From Martinezella hainanensis (GTDB lineage: Bacteria; Pseudomonadota; Alphaproteobacteria; Rhizobiales; Rhizobiaceae): a stretch of 64,000 nucleotides of DNA. Within the stretch, counting starts at the first letter, position 1. Every line of letters begins with the position of its first letter. Shown one piece after another: positions 16,220 through 25,216 of the stretch. The stretch spans positions 88,291-152,290 of the forward strand of contig NZ_FMAC01000012.1 in NCBI RefSeq assembly GCF_900094555.1, given 5' to 3'. The translations under genes were made by a program, and so were the position numbers. The notes below the pieces were generated by a model. That model did not search any database. It worked only from the letters and a program-made list of their open reading frames with translations, and was not told where the DNA came from.

Positions 16220-17710
16220 CTACTGTGCCCTTGCACGGCGACCTTGCAGTGTCGTCCGCACGAGGAAGAGGACCCTTTCCCTGCATAAGAGAAGGATGAG
16301 ACCCGAATAGGTGAGGCCGCCGACCAGGACTTCGCAAATGAGACGTGCTGCGAGGGAGCGGTCGTACAAGGCCGACGAGGCTGCCAGCACCACGACAAGC
16401 ATGCCGAGATAGGCGGCTATAGGCCGCAGGAACTGGCTGAAATATTCCAGGATGCTCAGACCGATCAATCGCGAGACCATCCAAAGCGTCACCGGCCACA
16501 GCATCAGCACGCCGACCATGAGCCCGAAGACGACGGTCGCGACACCATATTTGTGGAGAATGAAAACGGTGAGGATCGAAACGACGTTGCGCACCAGCTG
16601 ATAGTAGAACCACCAGTCGGATCTGCCCTGGCTGGTGATCAGGGAGGCCTGGATGATCCCAATGCCGGCCATCAGGCCGATCACGCAAAAGAAGCGAACC
16701 GGCCAGATGGCGGCCGCCCAGTGCGGTCCGAAGATCAGCGGAATGGCATCATCTGCGACCGCTGCAAGTCCCATGAAGGCCGGGAACGATACCAGCGAGC
16801 AGCCGAAGGTCGCCATGAGAAAGGCTTCGCGCACTTTGTCCTTATCGTGCTGCAGCGAGGAGAGCAGCACGTGGCTGACCGAATTCAGTCCGCCCGCCAC
16901 GACATTGTTGAGCATCTCATAGAGTCGCCGGGCGAAATTATAGATACCGAGAGCGGCTGGGCTTACCAGCGTCCCGATGATCAGCTGGTCGAGATTCATG
17001 GTCTGGAGGAAGCGGTTGCCAGAGGCGAAGATGCCGTAATGCAACAGTTCGCGCAGGCTTGAGAGCTTTACCCTGAAGCTAGGCAGCCACCTTGCGCCCC
17101 AGAAAGCGGCGATGCAGGCAGCCGCCGGTGCGGCGATCTGGGCGATCGCAAGCGCCCAGAGCCCGAAACCCGCAAAAATCAGCGAGAGACAGATAACCGC
17201 CGAAACGGAGGTGGCGATCGCGGTGCGGGCCGCGGCAAGATGAAAGGACATCGTCCGGCCGATCAGGGCGTTGGGGACGATGATCATCATGTCGAAGAAA
17301 ATCTTGAGGCCGATGATCAGCAGCAGCTTGACGATATCGTCATGCCCAACCCAATGGGCGAGAAACGGCGAAAGCAGAAACAGCGCGGCATAAAGGATGG
17401 CTGCGGAGACGAAGGATAGCCAGAAGACCGTATCGAGATGGCTGCGCCGAATGGATTTCTGCTGGATCAGTGCCTCGCCGAAGGCCGTCGGCCCGAAGCC
17501 GGAGGCGAAACTGACGATGGCGAAGGCAAGTGCCACCAGACCGAAATCCTGTGGCAGCAGAAAACGGGACGTGACGACGAAGACAAGGCTGTTGAGTGCC
17601 GTCGGGATAAGCGTATCCAGCGCCGACCAGAAGGCACCTCTCAATGCGGCCCGCGATCGGTTTTCGCTCAGATGTTCAAAGACGACTTCATCCGCTTCGG
17701 AAGCCAGCAA
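16220..17710 (-). CDS. Wzx-type polysaccharide flippase (MOP superfamily)
   Basis: This 496-residue multi-spanning membrane protein has 12-14 predicted helices. The N-terminus reads RGAFWSALDTLIPTALNSLV then SRFLLPQDFGLVALAFAIVS, the hallmark of the polysaccharide-transporter branch of the MOP superfamily. LIQQKSIRRSHLDTVFWLS and NLDQLIIGTLVSPAALGIYN are further family features. It should flip lipid-linked oligosaccharide repeats across the inner membrane. With the glycosyltransferase (91 bp downstream) and acyltransferase it makes a small exopolysaccharide cluster, without a polymerase or priming transferase in view. Confidence 0.9.
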   Translation of the reverse strand: MLASEADEVVFEHLSENRSRAALRGAFWSALDTLIPTALNSLVFVVTSRFLLPQDFGLVALAFAIVSFASGFGPTAFGEALIQQKSIRRSHLDTVFWLSFVSAAILYAALFLLSPFLAHWVGHDDIVKLLLIIGLKIFFDMMIIVPNALIGRTMSFHLAAARTAIATSVSAVICLSLIFAGFGLWALAIAQIAAPAAACIAAFWGARWLPSFRVKLSSLRELLHYGIFASGNRFLQTMNLDQLIIGTLVSPAALGIYNFARRLYEMLNNVVAGGLNSVSHVLLSSLQHDKDKVREAFLMATFGCSLVSFPAFMGLAAVADDAIPLIFGPHWAAAIWPVRFFCVIGLMAGIGIIQASLITSQGRSDWWFYYQLVRNVVSILTVFILHKYGVATVVFGLMVGVLMLWPVTLWMVSRLIGLSILEYFSQFLRPIAAYLGMLVVVLAASSALYDRSLAARLICEVLVGGLTYSGLILLLCRERVLFLVRTTLQGRRARAQ

Positions 17711-17941
17711 ACGTATACCTCGCCATATAGACCGTCATCGGCGCCGGAGCTCCGGCACCCGCTATTGCCGCGGCGCCGTCGTTCGGTGCAACAGGACCAC
17801 GTGTTGGATGCTTGATCTAGGCCAGCCCCTCGATTTGTCTAGGGAGGATTGTTGCATTGCAACATTGCGTTGCTGAAAGTGATCCCGCGATCAAGGCAAA
17901 CGCGAAATCTGTCTCCTCAGGGCGACGAAAAAGCGCCGTCT

Positions 17942-18571
17942 CTATTGCGCGGCCGAGCGGACCCTTGGCTCGTCCCACTCGATTTCCGGAGCTGCATCCG
18001 CCTCATCCAGAGGCTCGTTCATCTCGTAAAGATAGCCTTCGAGCATGTCGCAGGCGCGTTCGCTGGCGCCGATCTTCGCTTCGGTTTCGCTAATCGCGGT
18101 GGCAATGGCCTTGATGCGGGCGCGCAGCATGTGGCCGACCACGTCCTTGCCGGGGCGCCTGCCCAGCCGGTCGAGGTGAAGGCCGATGCGGTTGGAGTGG
18201 CGCTCGAGCTCGCTCTTGCTGAAATTCGCCTTGCGAATTTCTTCCAGAAGGCTCGCACGCATCTTGGCGACGGGATCGAAACTGCCCGGCTCACGCTCGT
18301 CCAGCACCATCTCCGTAATCAGCTTTTCAATGGCGACCAGCGCCTGCAAGTCGACGGCATCGGTCAGTTCGACATCATAACCGGTATCGTCGAACACCTT
18401 GCGACGTACGGGGTCGAGAAGAAGCTCATAGGCCTTCTGCAGCCGCGCGAAAGCATCGGTATCACCGCCGGAATCCGGGTGGGCCGCCTTGGCGCGCTTG
18501 CGATAGGCCGCCTTGATCTGCTCTTCGCTGGCATCGCGCGCAACGCCGAGAATATCGTATGGATCAGTCAC
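17942..18571 (-). CDS. J-domain (DnaJ-like) protein
   Basis: This 209-residue protein has an N-terminal J domain of about residues 3-65 (DPYDILGVARDASEEQIKAAY, HPD at 31-33, AFARLQKAYELLLDPVRRK), so it should stimulate an Hsp70 partner. The remaining 140 residues lack the Gly/Phe, zinc-finger and substrate domains of DnaJ itself. They form charged helices around residues 80-190, which may bind a specific client. It is a type III J protein whose partner is not indicated by neighbours. The gene is monocistronic by spacing, with 188 bp before it. Confidence 0.92.
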   Translation of the reverse strand: MTDPYDILGVARDASEEQIKAAYRKRAKAAHPDSGGDTDAFARLQKAYELLLDPVRRKVFDDTGYDVELTDAVDLQALVAIEKLITEMVLDEREPGSFDPVAKMRASLLEEIRKANFSKSELERHSNRIGLHLDRLGRRPGKDVVGHMLRARIKAIATAISETEAKIGASERACDMLEGYLYEMNEPLDEADAAPEIEWDEPRVRSAAQ

Positions 18572-18759
18572 TCCAACTCCTGCCGCCGCTTATTCCTGTT
18601 TTTAAGGCTCTCGCCGTTGATACCGCCTGCGCGGTTTAAACTTCCCGCCAGTCTGTTTCAATCGGCCCTGGCGCTATGTGTACCATCACAAAGGCAGAGT
18701 TTGGACAAAAAGAGGCCTATGTCAAAGACGAACTGTCTCGTGCATGGAAATGTGCCGGC

Positions 18760-19467
18760 CTAGATCGTCCGGTCGAAGAAGACGGTCGAGCGTGCCTGTT
18801 TCAGCCGATAGAGTTGGGCGGGGCGATTGCTGGCGCGGCGCATTTCTCCGACGATCGGCACGATGAAATCGACTTCCGCGATGCGTTTGCGAAAGGCAGA
18901 TTTATCGAGAAGGCGGCCGAGAAGCCGCTCATAGACAGCCTGCAATTCGCTGAGAGTGAATGCTTCCGGCAAGAGGTGTACCGGCAGGGTGGTATATTCG
19001 ACCTTGTTGCGCAATCTGGTGATCGCCGTCTTCAAGATGGCTGCGTGGTCGAAGGCGAGGGGCTGCGCCGTCGCTTCGCCTGCGATCGGATGCCAGGCGG
19101 CATCCGTGACATTGCCGCCATGCTGCAGGATGACGGCATCCGGCATGATCAATGCCATGTAGGTCACGCTCAGGCTCCAGCCGCGGGGATCGCGCGCCGC
19201 ATCCCCGAAAACGCCGACCTGCTCGAAATAGGGCGCCGCGACGCCTGTCTTGTCGCTGAGCACGCGCCTTGCCGCAGCCTCCAGGCTCTCATCTTCATCG
19301 ACATGAATCCAGCCGCCAGGCAATGCCCAGTGACCAGTAAATGGTTCCACACCGCGTCGGGCTAGCAGAACTTCAAGCCCGTCCGGCGTCAATGCGAAGA
19401 TTGCGAGATCGACCGAAACGATCGGTCTCTGATGAAGGTCTTCGATGTTGTTCATGGCTGCAAACAT
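18760..19467 (-). CDS. NrtR-like Nudix-fold transcriptional regulator
   Basis: This 235-residue protein has a Nudix domain at about residues 15-150 and a C-terminal winged helix at about 160-230 (FTLSELQAVYERLLGRLLDK). This is the layout of NrtR and related repressors of NAD metabolism, which bind ADP-ribose-type ligands. The Nudix box begins normally at GGWIHVDEDESLEAAARR but continues RVLSDKTGV where active enzymes have REUxEExGU. The metal-binding glutamates are therefore largely lost and it is probably a sensor, not a hydrolase. It is divergent from an SPFH gene and a NAD-kinase-like gene, with a perfect palindrome between. A start at 19455 is also possible. Confidence 0.85.
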   Translation of the reverse strand: MFAAMNNIEDLHQRPIVSVDLAIFALTPDGLEVLLARRGVEPFTGHWALPGGWIHVDEDESLEAAARRVLSDKTGVAAPYFEQVGVFGDAARDPRGWSLSVTYMALIMPDAVILQHGGNVTDAAWHPIAGEATAQPLAFDHAAILKTAITRLRNKVEYTTLPVHLLPEAFTLSELQAVYERLLGRLLDKSAFRKRIAEVDFIVPIVGEMRRASNRPAQLYRLKQARSTVFFDRTI

Positions 19468-19494
19468 AGCGCGATCGATCCTTAGTGTAAAGTT

Positions 19495-19511
19495 TCAACT
19501 AACTTAGTTGA
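19495..19511. promoter_or_regulatory. 17 bp palindrome, probable NrtR-like operator
   Basis: The site TCAACTAACTTAGTTGA is a perfect 8-1-8 palindrome 28 bp from the regulator start and 67 bp from the SPFH gene start. Its right end overlaps TTGACA (19508-19513), a good -35 box reading toward the SPFH gene, so bound regulator would block that promoter. Confidence 0.7.
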
Positions 19512-19577
19512 CAAAATACAATAAGTGGTATTTGTTCGCGTTATCGCAGTTTGCAACGCCGCTTTCAGGAGGCAGTC

Positions 19578-20597
19578 ATGTTCGGATTTCGTTTCATCAA
19601 GGCTCAACCGACCCAGTATGTGATCCAGTATCAAGGAGGCCGGCCACAGCGCGAGGGCGCGGGGCTCTCGTTCTGGTATTTCGCACCGTCGACCTCGCTG
19701 GTCGTGGTACCGACGGCCAGCGTCAACGAGCCCTTCATCTTCCCGGAGGTCACCTCGGACTTCCAGGAAGTGACGGTTCAGGGGCAGATCACCTATCGCA
19801 TCGCCGAGCCGAAGCGGACGGCGGAACTGCTGGATTTCTCGCTCAACGCCAAGGGCGTTTACGGTTCGGAAGATCCGCAGAAGCTGTCGCAGCGGTTGAT
19901 TGACCAGGTTCAGGTCGTCATGCGCGCCGAAGTGCAGGCCCTTTCGCTGAAGGAAGTGCTCGCTGCCGGCGAACTGCTGGTCGGACGCGTGGCAACCACA
20001 CTGCACACTCATCCGGTGCTGCAGGCGCTGGGTCTTGAGCTCCTGAGCCTGTCGATCCTCGCGGTGAAGCCAAAGCCCGAAACCGCGAAGGCACTGGAAG
20101 CCGGTGCGCGTGAAGCGCTGCTACGCAGCGCCGACGAGGCGATCTATGCCCGCCGCAACGCAAGCGTCGAGCAGGAACGAACCATCAAGGAGAATGAGTT
20201 GGCGACCGAGATTGCCGTCGAAAACAAGAAGCGCCAGGTCCGCGAAGCGCAGATGGATGCTGAACGCTCGGTCCAGGAGCGCCAGCTGCAGATCCGCCGC
20301 GAAGAGATGACCGGCAAGATCGCGCTTGAAGAGCAGAACAAGGAGCTTGTTGCTCTCGCCTCGGGCAATGCGCGCGAAGAGGCCGATGCGAAAGCCTATG
20401 GCCTTGCCGCCATGATGAAGTCGTTCGGCGATGCCGATCCCAAGATGCTGCAGGCGCTGGCTTCGGTCGGCATGGACCCCGGCCAGCTGATGGCACTTGC
20501 CTTCCGCGATCTTGCCGACAACGCCACCAAGATCGGCCAGTTGAACGTCACCCCCGATCTCCTGCGCGAGATGTTGCAGCCGCAGGCAAGGGGGTGA
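19578..20597 (+). CDS. SPFH/Band 7-domain protein
   Basis: The ATG at 19578 follows AGGAGG by five bases, giving 339 residues; nine codons earlier in frame are not needed. The protein opens directly with an SPFH domain (residues of about 5-190: KAQPTQYVIQYQGGR, VVPTASVNEPFIFPEVTSDF, QGQITYRIAEPKR). A charged coiled coil follows at about 190-270 (EQERTIKENELATEIAVENK), then a short Ala/Leu-rich tail. It has no membrane anchor at the N-terminus, so it may assemble on membranes peripherally. It is separated by only 3 bp from the NAD-kinase-like gene, so the two are one transcript. The function of this class is unknown. Confidence 0.88.
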   Translation: MFGFRFIKAQPTQYVIQYQGGRPQREGAGLSFWYFAPSTSLVVVPTASVNEPFIFPEVTSDFQEVTVQGQITYRIAEPKRTAELLDFSLNAKGVYGSEDPQKLSQRLIDQVQVVMRAEVQALSLKEVLAAGELLVGRVATTLHTHPVLQALGLELLSLSILAVKPKPETAKALEAGAREALLRSADEAIYARRNASVEQERTIKENELATEIAVENKKRQVREAQMDAERSVQERQLQIRREEMTGKIALEEQNKELVALASGNAREEADAKAYGLAAMMKSFGDADPKMLQALASVGMDPGQLMALAFRDLADNATKIGQLNVTPDLLREMLQPQARG

Positions 20598-20600
20598 GCC

Positions 20601-21554
20601 ATGCCCGTCGCGAACAGCGGAAAGGCTGACGACAGAAAGATCGTGCTCATCGTGCGCGACACCCGTCTCGACGAACTCGTCGCACGCTTCAACACCGTTC
20701 AGCAGGCGCAGTTCTATGTCGAACATCTGGGCGCGGATTTCGGCGACTATCTGGCGGAACAGCAGCACTATCGAGCGGCGGTACGGGAGGTCGAAGCCAG
20801 CCTGCACACTGTTGCCCGGGTGCAGACGCTCAACCGGCGCTATCTCGCAAACTTCATCTTCGGCGCCGACGATCTCGTCGTGGTGCTCGGACAGGATGGC
20901 CTCGTCGCCAATACGCTGAAATATCTCGACGGTCAGAATGTGGTCGGGGTGAATCCAGATCCGAAGCGGTGGGATGGCGTTCTTTTGCCCTTTCAGACGG
21001 CGGATGTTCGCAAGGTGATGCCGGAAGCTCTGGCGCAGCGCCGGCCGCTGAAGCGGGTCAGCATGGCCAAGGCCGCGCTCAACACGGGCGAAGTGCTCTA
21101 TGCGGTCAACGACCTCTTCATCGGCCCGCGCAGCCATGTTTCGGCTCGCTACGATCTCCGGGTCGGCGAACGGCATGAAAGACAATCGTCGAGCGGCATC
21201 ATCGTTTCGACGGGCATGGGATCGACGGGATGGCTGAAAAGCCTCTATGCCGGTTGGGCGGGAGCGGCTGCAAGCTGCGGCGTGGAGCTGCCGGCGGGAA
21301 TTGCCGACGCCGCGTTTCCCTGGGATGCAGACTTCCTGCACTATTTCGTGCGGGAACCGTTTCCGAGCCGTACGACGGGCGTCTCGCTGGTGTCGGGGCA
21401 GATCGGAGCGGAGATCCCGATGACGGTGATGTCCGAGATGGCAGAACATGGCGTCATCTTCAGCGATGGCATCGAGGCGGACTTCCTGCCTTTCAATGCC
21501 GGCACGCTGGCGACGATCGGCCTTGCGGAACGGCAGGGATTGCTGGTGACATAA
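20601..21554 (+). CDS. NAD-kinase-like protein
   Basis: This 317-residue protein has the pattern of the NAD/diacylglycerol kinase fold. DDLVVVLGQDGLVANTLKYL at 90-109 corresponds to the GGDG nucleotide motif, with the second Gly replaced by Gln (GQDG, 97-100). GVNPDPKRWDGVL at 116-128 resembles the mitochondrial NADK2 branch. IVSTGMGSTGW at 201-211 matches the conserved STGTGS-type substrate loop. It is probably a divergent NAD kinase, or a nucleotide-binding relative that has lost activity. AGGGGG precedes the start and the SPFH stop is 3 bp away. The neighbouring NrtR-like regulator strengthens a link to NAD metabolism. Confidence 0.75.
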   Translation: MPVANSGKADDRKIVLIVRDTRLDELVARFNTVQQAQFYVEHLGADFGDYLAEQQHYRAAVREVEASLHTVARVQTLNRRYLANFIFGADDLVVVLGQDGLVANTLKYLDGQNVVGVNPDPKRWDGVLLPFQTADVRKVMPEALAQRRPLKRVSMAKAALNTGEVLYAVNDLFIGPRSHVSARYDLRVGERHERQSSSGIIVSTGMGSTGWLKSLYAGWAGAAASCGVELPAGIADAAFPWDADFLHYFVREPFPSRTTGVSLVSGQIGAEIPMTVMSEMAEHGVIFSDGIEADFLPFNAGTLATIGLAERQGLLVT

Positions 21555-21560
21555 CGGCAA

Positions 21561-21591
21561 TCGGCCCGCTCCGTCGAAAGAAGCGGGCCGA
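21561..21591. terminator. hairpin between NAD-kinase-like gene and protease gene
   Basis: A perfect 10 bp stem (TCGGCCCGCT / AGCGGGCCGA) with an 11-base loop lies between two convergent genes. It probably ends transcription from either side. Confidence 0.65.
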
Positions 21592-21612
21592 CTGTAGAAT
21601 GCCTCAGACTTT

Positions 21613-23115
21613 TTAAGCGGCCGAGAATGGCACGGCGACGAAGGTCTTGTCGCCATTGCGTTCGATCAGCAGCAGGACGGATTTGCGGCCGTCCTTGCCG
21701 GCCTTGGCAACGGCCGTCTGCACCTCATGGGCATTGCGCACCGGCTGATCGTTGACCGAGACGATGATGTCGCCGGTCTGTATGCCGGCAGCCGCGGCTG
21801 GCTTGTCCGGATTGACGCTGGCAACGACCGCGCCCTCGACGCCATGCGGCAGGTTCAACTGCTCGCGCATGTCGGGCGTCAGATTGGCGAGGCCGACGCC
21901 GATGCTCGGCTGATTGGAGGGCTGGACCTTGCCATCGCCGGCATCATTGGCAGCCTGCTTGCTGTCGTCATTGCCGCCGATGGTGACACTGACGTCCATG
22001 CTCTTGCCATCGCGCCACAGTGTGACCGTGCGCTTGTCGCCGGGGGAAAGATCGGCGACCAGTCGCGACAGGTCCTTCGGCGTCTTGACGGTCTCATTGC
22101 CGACCGCCGTGACGATATCGCCGCTCTTGATGCCGGCACGTGCGGCCGGCGTATCGCCATTGACGCTAGCGACCAGCGCGCCTTGGGTCTGCGAGAGGCC
22201 CATGGCATTGGCGATATCCGAGGTCACCGGCTGGATGGCGACACCGAGATAGCCATGATCGATCGAGCCGTTCTTTTCCAGCTTGGCGACGATTGCCTTG
22301 GCCTCGTCGGAAGGAATGGCGAAGCCGACGCCGACGCTGCCGCCGTTCGGCGAGTAAATAGCGGTGTTGATGCCGACGACATTGCCTTCGCGATCGACCA
22401 GCGGGCCGCCGGAATTGCCGTGGTTGATGGGGGCGTCGATCTGGATGAAGTCGTCATACGGGCCGCTGTGGAGGTCGCGGCCGCGGGCCGAAACGATGCC
22501 GGCGGTGACGGTCGTGCCGATACCGAAGGGGTTGCCGATCGCGAGGATCTGGTCGCCAAGCTTGAGCTTGTCGGAATCGCCCCAGGCGATGGTTGCGAGC
22601 GGCTTTGGCGCGTTGATCTTCAGGACGGCGAGGTCCGACTTGGCATCAGCACCGAGCAATTTGGCCGGCAGCTCGGTGCCGTCATCCAGCGTCACCTTGA
22701 TATCAACCGCGTTCTGAATGACGTGGTTGTTGGTGACGATGATGCCATCCGGGCTGATGATGAAGCCGGAACCGAGCGCCATGGCGCGCTGGCTCTGTTG
22801 CTGCCGCGGCATCTGCTTCGGGAAGGGGATGCCCTGATTTTCGAAGAATTGCCGGAACTGTTCGTCCATCGGCGAATTGCTGCCGTCGGCGCTGGTGTCG
22901 GTCGCCTTCATGGTTGTGGTGACGGTGACAACGGCCGGCTTGTCAGCGTCGACGATCGGGGCGAAGGAGCCGCCGGGCGCGATGATGCCGGCCGGTTCGG
23001 CGGCCGAAGCGACGGTTGCTGATGTGCTGAAGGCAAAGGGCAACGCGCCGGCGCCGACGATGATGGCGGCGCCTACGATGGCGGCAGTACGATGTTTGCG
23101 GAGGAGAGATGACAT
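21613..23115 (-). CDS. Do/DegP-family periplasmic serine protease
   Basis: This 500-residue protein has a signal sequence in residues 1-39 (TAAIVGAAIIVGAGALPFAF core, ending ATVASAAE). The trypsin-like domain spans about 55-270 with catalytic His131 (TNNHVI), Asp161 (KSDLAVL) and Ser235 (HGNSGGPL). Two PDZ domains follow at about 285-375 and 400-490 (GYLGVAIQPV, GIGVGLANL). It degrades or refolds damaged envelope proteins in the periplasm. A Gln-rich LA loop (KQMPRQQQSQR) precedes the protease core. Length and layout are normal for DegP/DegQ of rhizobia. AAGGGA lies eight bases upstream of the start. Confidence 0.95.
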   Translation of the reverse strand: MSSLLRKHRTAAIVGAAIIVGAGALPFAFSTSATVASAAEPAGIIAPGGSFAPIVDADKPAVVTVTTTMKATDTSADGSNSPMDEQFRQFFENQGIPFPKQMPRQQQSQRAMALGSGFIISPDGIIVTNNHVIQNAVDIKVTLDDGTELPAKLLGADAKSDLAVLKINAPKPLATIAWGDSDKLKLGDQILAIGNPFGIGTTVTAGIVSARGRDLHSGPYDDFIQIDAPINHGNSGGPLVDREGNVVGINTAIYSPNGGSVGVGFAIPSDEAKAIVAKLEKNGSIDHGYLGVAIQPVTSDIANAMGLSQTQGALVASVNGDTPAARAGIKSGDIVTAVGNETVKTPKDLSRLVADLSPGDKRTVTLWRDGKSMDVSVTIGGNDDSKQAANDAGDGKVQPSNQPSIGVGLANLTPDMREQLNLPHGVEGAVVASVNPDKPAAAAGIQTGDIIVSVNDQPVRNAHEVQTAVAKAGKDGRKSVLLLIERNGDKTFVAVPFSAA

Positions 23116-23379
23116 GGCAAAAGTCCCTTGCGAGATTGTTGGCGAATTGGCGTCTTGTCCATGTCCGGGACAGGCGTCGAATGGAGCCGCGTCAGTTCGT
23201 TCCGGGAGCCCTGTTTCCCACCGTTACTTTGGGGAAGCGAAGTATAAAACTGAACTGGCGCTGAGGATTAATATGATCTGCCAGTTGTCTTTTACAAATT
23301 AAATATTGATCATGTTTATATTGCAAAATGTTAAGATATTACATGAATTTAATGTTGGTTAGCCGGAATTTTCCCATAT

Positions 23380-24057
23380 TTAAGGCTGCGGCGCTGGCCA
23401 CCGCTTGAGCGCTTCCGTTCCAAGATCTGTCAAAGCGTAGATGCCGCGGTCGACGCGCTCGAACCAGCCATAGACGTTATCTCTCAGAATTTGCGGGGCC
23501 TTTGGTGCCGCTTCGCGCATATCCTTCGGGCGTTGCACGCCGTTTTCGATGGCGGTGGCGCAGGCAAGGGCCTGCTGGCGATAGGCGGTCATGATCGGCT
23601 TTCGCGTGCTGCCCCCAAGTGCCGGATCCCCTTTGCGCCGGCGATGTTCTTCAACAAGGCGTGATCTGCGCCGCACATTCTTGCGTGGCATCGGGGCAAC
23701 GGGGCTGACGATGACATCGACCTGGCCGTTGTCCGAGACGGTCAGCATGCCGAAGCCGAGCCGGCGGCAAAGATCGCGGAATCGGCGATCGCCTTCGCGC
23801 CCCTTGCCCTTTGCTGACACGCGCGCGGCGATCCAGACTTCGTCGCTGGCTAAGGCGCGGTCGACGGCTTGCAGGATCAGCTCGAGATTGAAGCTCATCT
23901 TCAGCTCGCAGATGACGACGACGGGCGGTTCGCCATCATTCAGCCCGACGAGATCGCAGCCGCCGACCTCGCCCTTGACCGCATAGCCGGCGGCTTCGAG
24001 AAATGACTTGATCGGGAGATAGAGCGCCGTTTCCAAATCCGCCTCCGGGCTTTGCAT
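23380..24057 (-). CDS. DUF2161-family protein with PD-(D/E)XK-like fold
   Basis: This 225-residue protein matches the DUF2161 family, annotated as putative PD-(D/E)XK phosphodiesterases. The nuclease-like core is in the first 130 residues: ETALYLPIKSFLEAAGYAVK, GGCDLVGLNDGEP (Asp35), then VVVICELKMSFN, where E51-x-K53 supplies the rest of the D...ExK pattern. Basic residues at 120-145 (RKNVRRRSRLVEEHRRRKG) could bind nucleic acid. A winged-helix-like tail follows (RGIYALTDLGTEALKRW). The biological role is unknown and neighbours give no hint. Confidence 0.8.
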   Translation of the reverse strand: MQSPEADLETALYLPIKSFLEAAGYAVKGEVGGCDLVGLNDGEPPVVVICELKMSFNLELILQAVDRALASDEVWIAARVSAKGKGREGDRRFRDLCRRLGFGMLTVSDNGQVDVIVSPVAPMPRKNVRRRSRLVEEHRRRKGDPALGGSTRKPIMTAYRQQALACATAIENGVQRPKDMREAAPKAPQILRDNVYGWFERVDRGIYALTDLGTEALKRWPAPQP

Positions 24058-24364
24058 ATCCTTACGAGATTAGCCGATTCGGTTAACCAGAAGGTCGATA
24101 AGCCGTGAATGTGGGCAGCAAAAGTCGAGCCTGGACATTGTTGCGGGCCGGTTCACCAAACAGGGAATTCCGTGCGCGTAAGATGCCTCTTCTGCCGCAA
24201 TTCACCCAGCACTGACGTCATCGATATAGACAAGCCAAACCCGCCATAAAACAATGGGCTTCTAAACCGCGTCACTGTGCCGGGAAAATTCCAGCGGCGT
24301 AATTGTTCAGTATTTCAATAGGATAGTACGAAGTCCGCGTGTGGCTAGTTGGGATGGTTTTCGC
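24058..24364. other. 307 bp divergent promoter gap
   Basis: The gap separates the DUF2161 gene from the divergent WcbI/GSCFA pair and is AT-rich from about 24290. It presumably carries both promoters. No repeat, small gene or RNA was recognised. Confidence 0.4.
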
Positions 24365-25216
24365 ATGGAAACATGGCTTGTGGTCTCGAATTGCCAGACA
24401 TTCGGTCTCGCAAATTCCCTGAAGCTTCTTGGCCCTCGTTTTCATATCGACGCAATGGACATATGGGCATTCAGGAAAAACATCGAAAAATACAAGAAAG
24501 AACTGCCCCGCTATTTCAGGGTCGTCCTCCATCCGCAGTTCCGCAATCTCGACTTCGATTTCGGCCTTGCGCAGAATCTTGATTTCATTCCCTCGATCAA
24601 TTTCGACGCCTATCATCCAGACATTTGCTATGCCTTTTCGGGTGGCCCGATCGAAGGCCCGATGGGGTCCTATCATTCCATGATCGTTCTGGCGGCATAC
24701 GAGGCCGGGCTCGGGATAGAGGCAACCCGGAAGCTTTTCCGGCGGGATGTCTTCGAAGGCTGCGGCTTCTTCGCGCGATGGGAGCAGGAGCGGGCGCAGC
24801 TTCTCAAGCACTTTTCGGAGCATGGTTTGGATATTTCGCCCTCGTTCACGCAGTGGTCTCGTGGCGATGCCTTCATGTATTCCGTGAACCATCCAAAAGT
24901 TCATTGCATCTACGATATTGCCCGTGCCTTCCTGAAGCGGCTCGGGGTCGAGCCTGTCGATGGCGAGCTTATGCCAGCCGATAATCTCCTGAATGGGCCA
25001 TGCTATCCGGTCTATCCTGAGATTGCCGAGGCCTTTGGAGCCCGCGGCTCGTATCTCTTCAAGCTGCCGAATGACTATCGGCTCATCACCCTGGAGCAGT
25101 TCATCGAATTCAGCTTCGCCGTCTATTCGCGGCTACCACCCGGCTCCATTCTCGTCGAAGGGGCGGTTCGTGCGCGTTATGAAAAGGTCAAAGCAGTCGT
25201 GGCGGAGGCAGCCTGA
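24365..25216 (+). CDS. WcbI-type polysaccharide acyltransferase
   Basis: The start at 24365 (METWLVVSNCQTFGLAN) gives 283 residues. The NCQ motif near the N-terminus and the later YHSMIVLAAYEAGL and QWSRGDAFMYSVNHPKVHCI match WcbI, an SGNH-like enzyme implicated in acetylating capsular polysaccharide. Conserved Cys and His residues in those motifs are the likely catalytic or CoA-binding positions. No signal peptide is visible. Its stop shares a base with the start of the GSCFA gene (TGATG at 25214-25218), so the two are coupled and probably act on the same surface glycan. Confidence 0.75.
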   Translation: METWLVVSNCQTFGLANSLKLLGPRFHIDAMDIWAFRKNIEKYKKELPRYFRVVLHPQFRNLDFDFGLAQNLDFIPSINFDAYHPDICYAFSGGPIEGPMGSYHSMIVLAAYEAGLGIEATRKLFRRDVFEGCGFFARWEQERAQLLKHFSEHGLDISPSFTQWSRGDAFMYSVNHPKVHCIYDIARAFLKRLGVEPVDGELMPADNLLNGPCYPVYPEIAEAFGARGSYLFKLPNDYRLITLEQFIEFSFAVYSRLPPGSILVEGAVRARYEKVKAVVAEAA

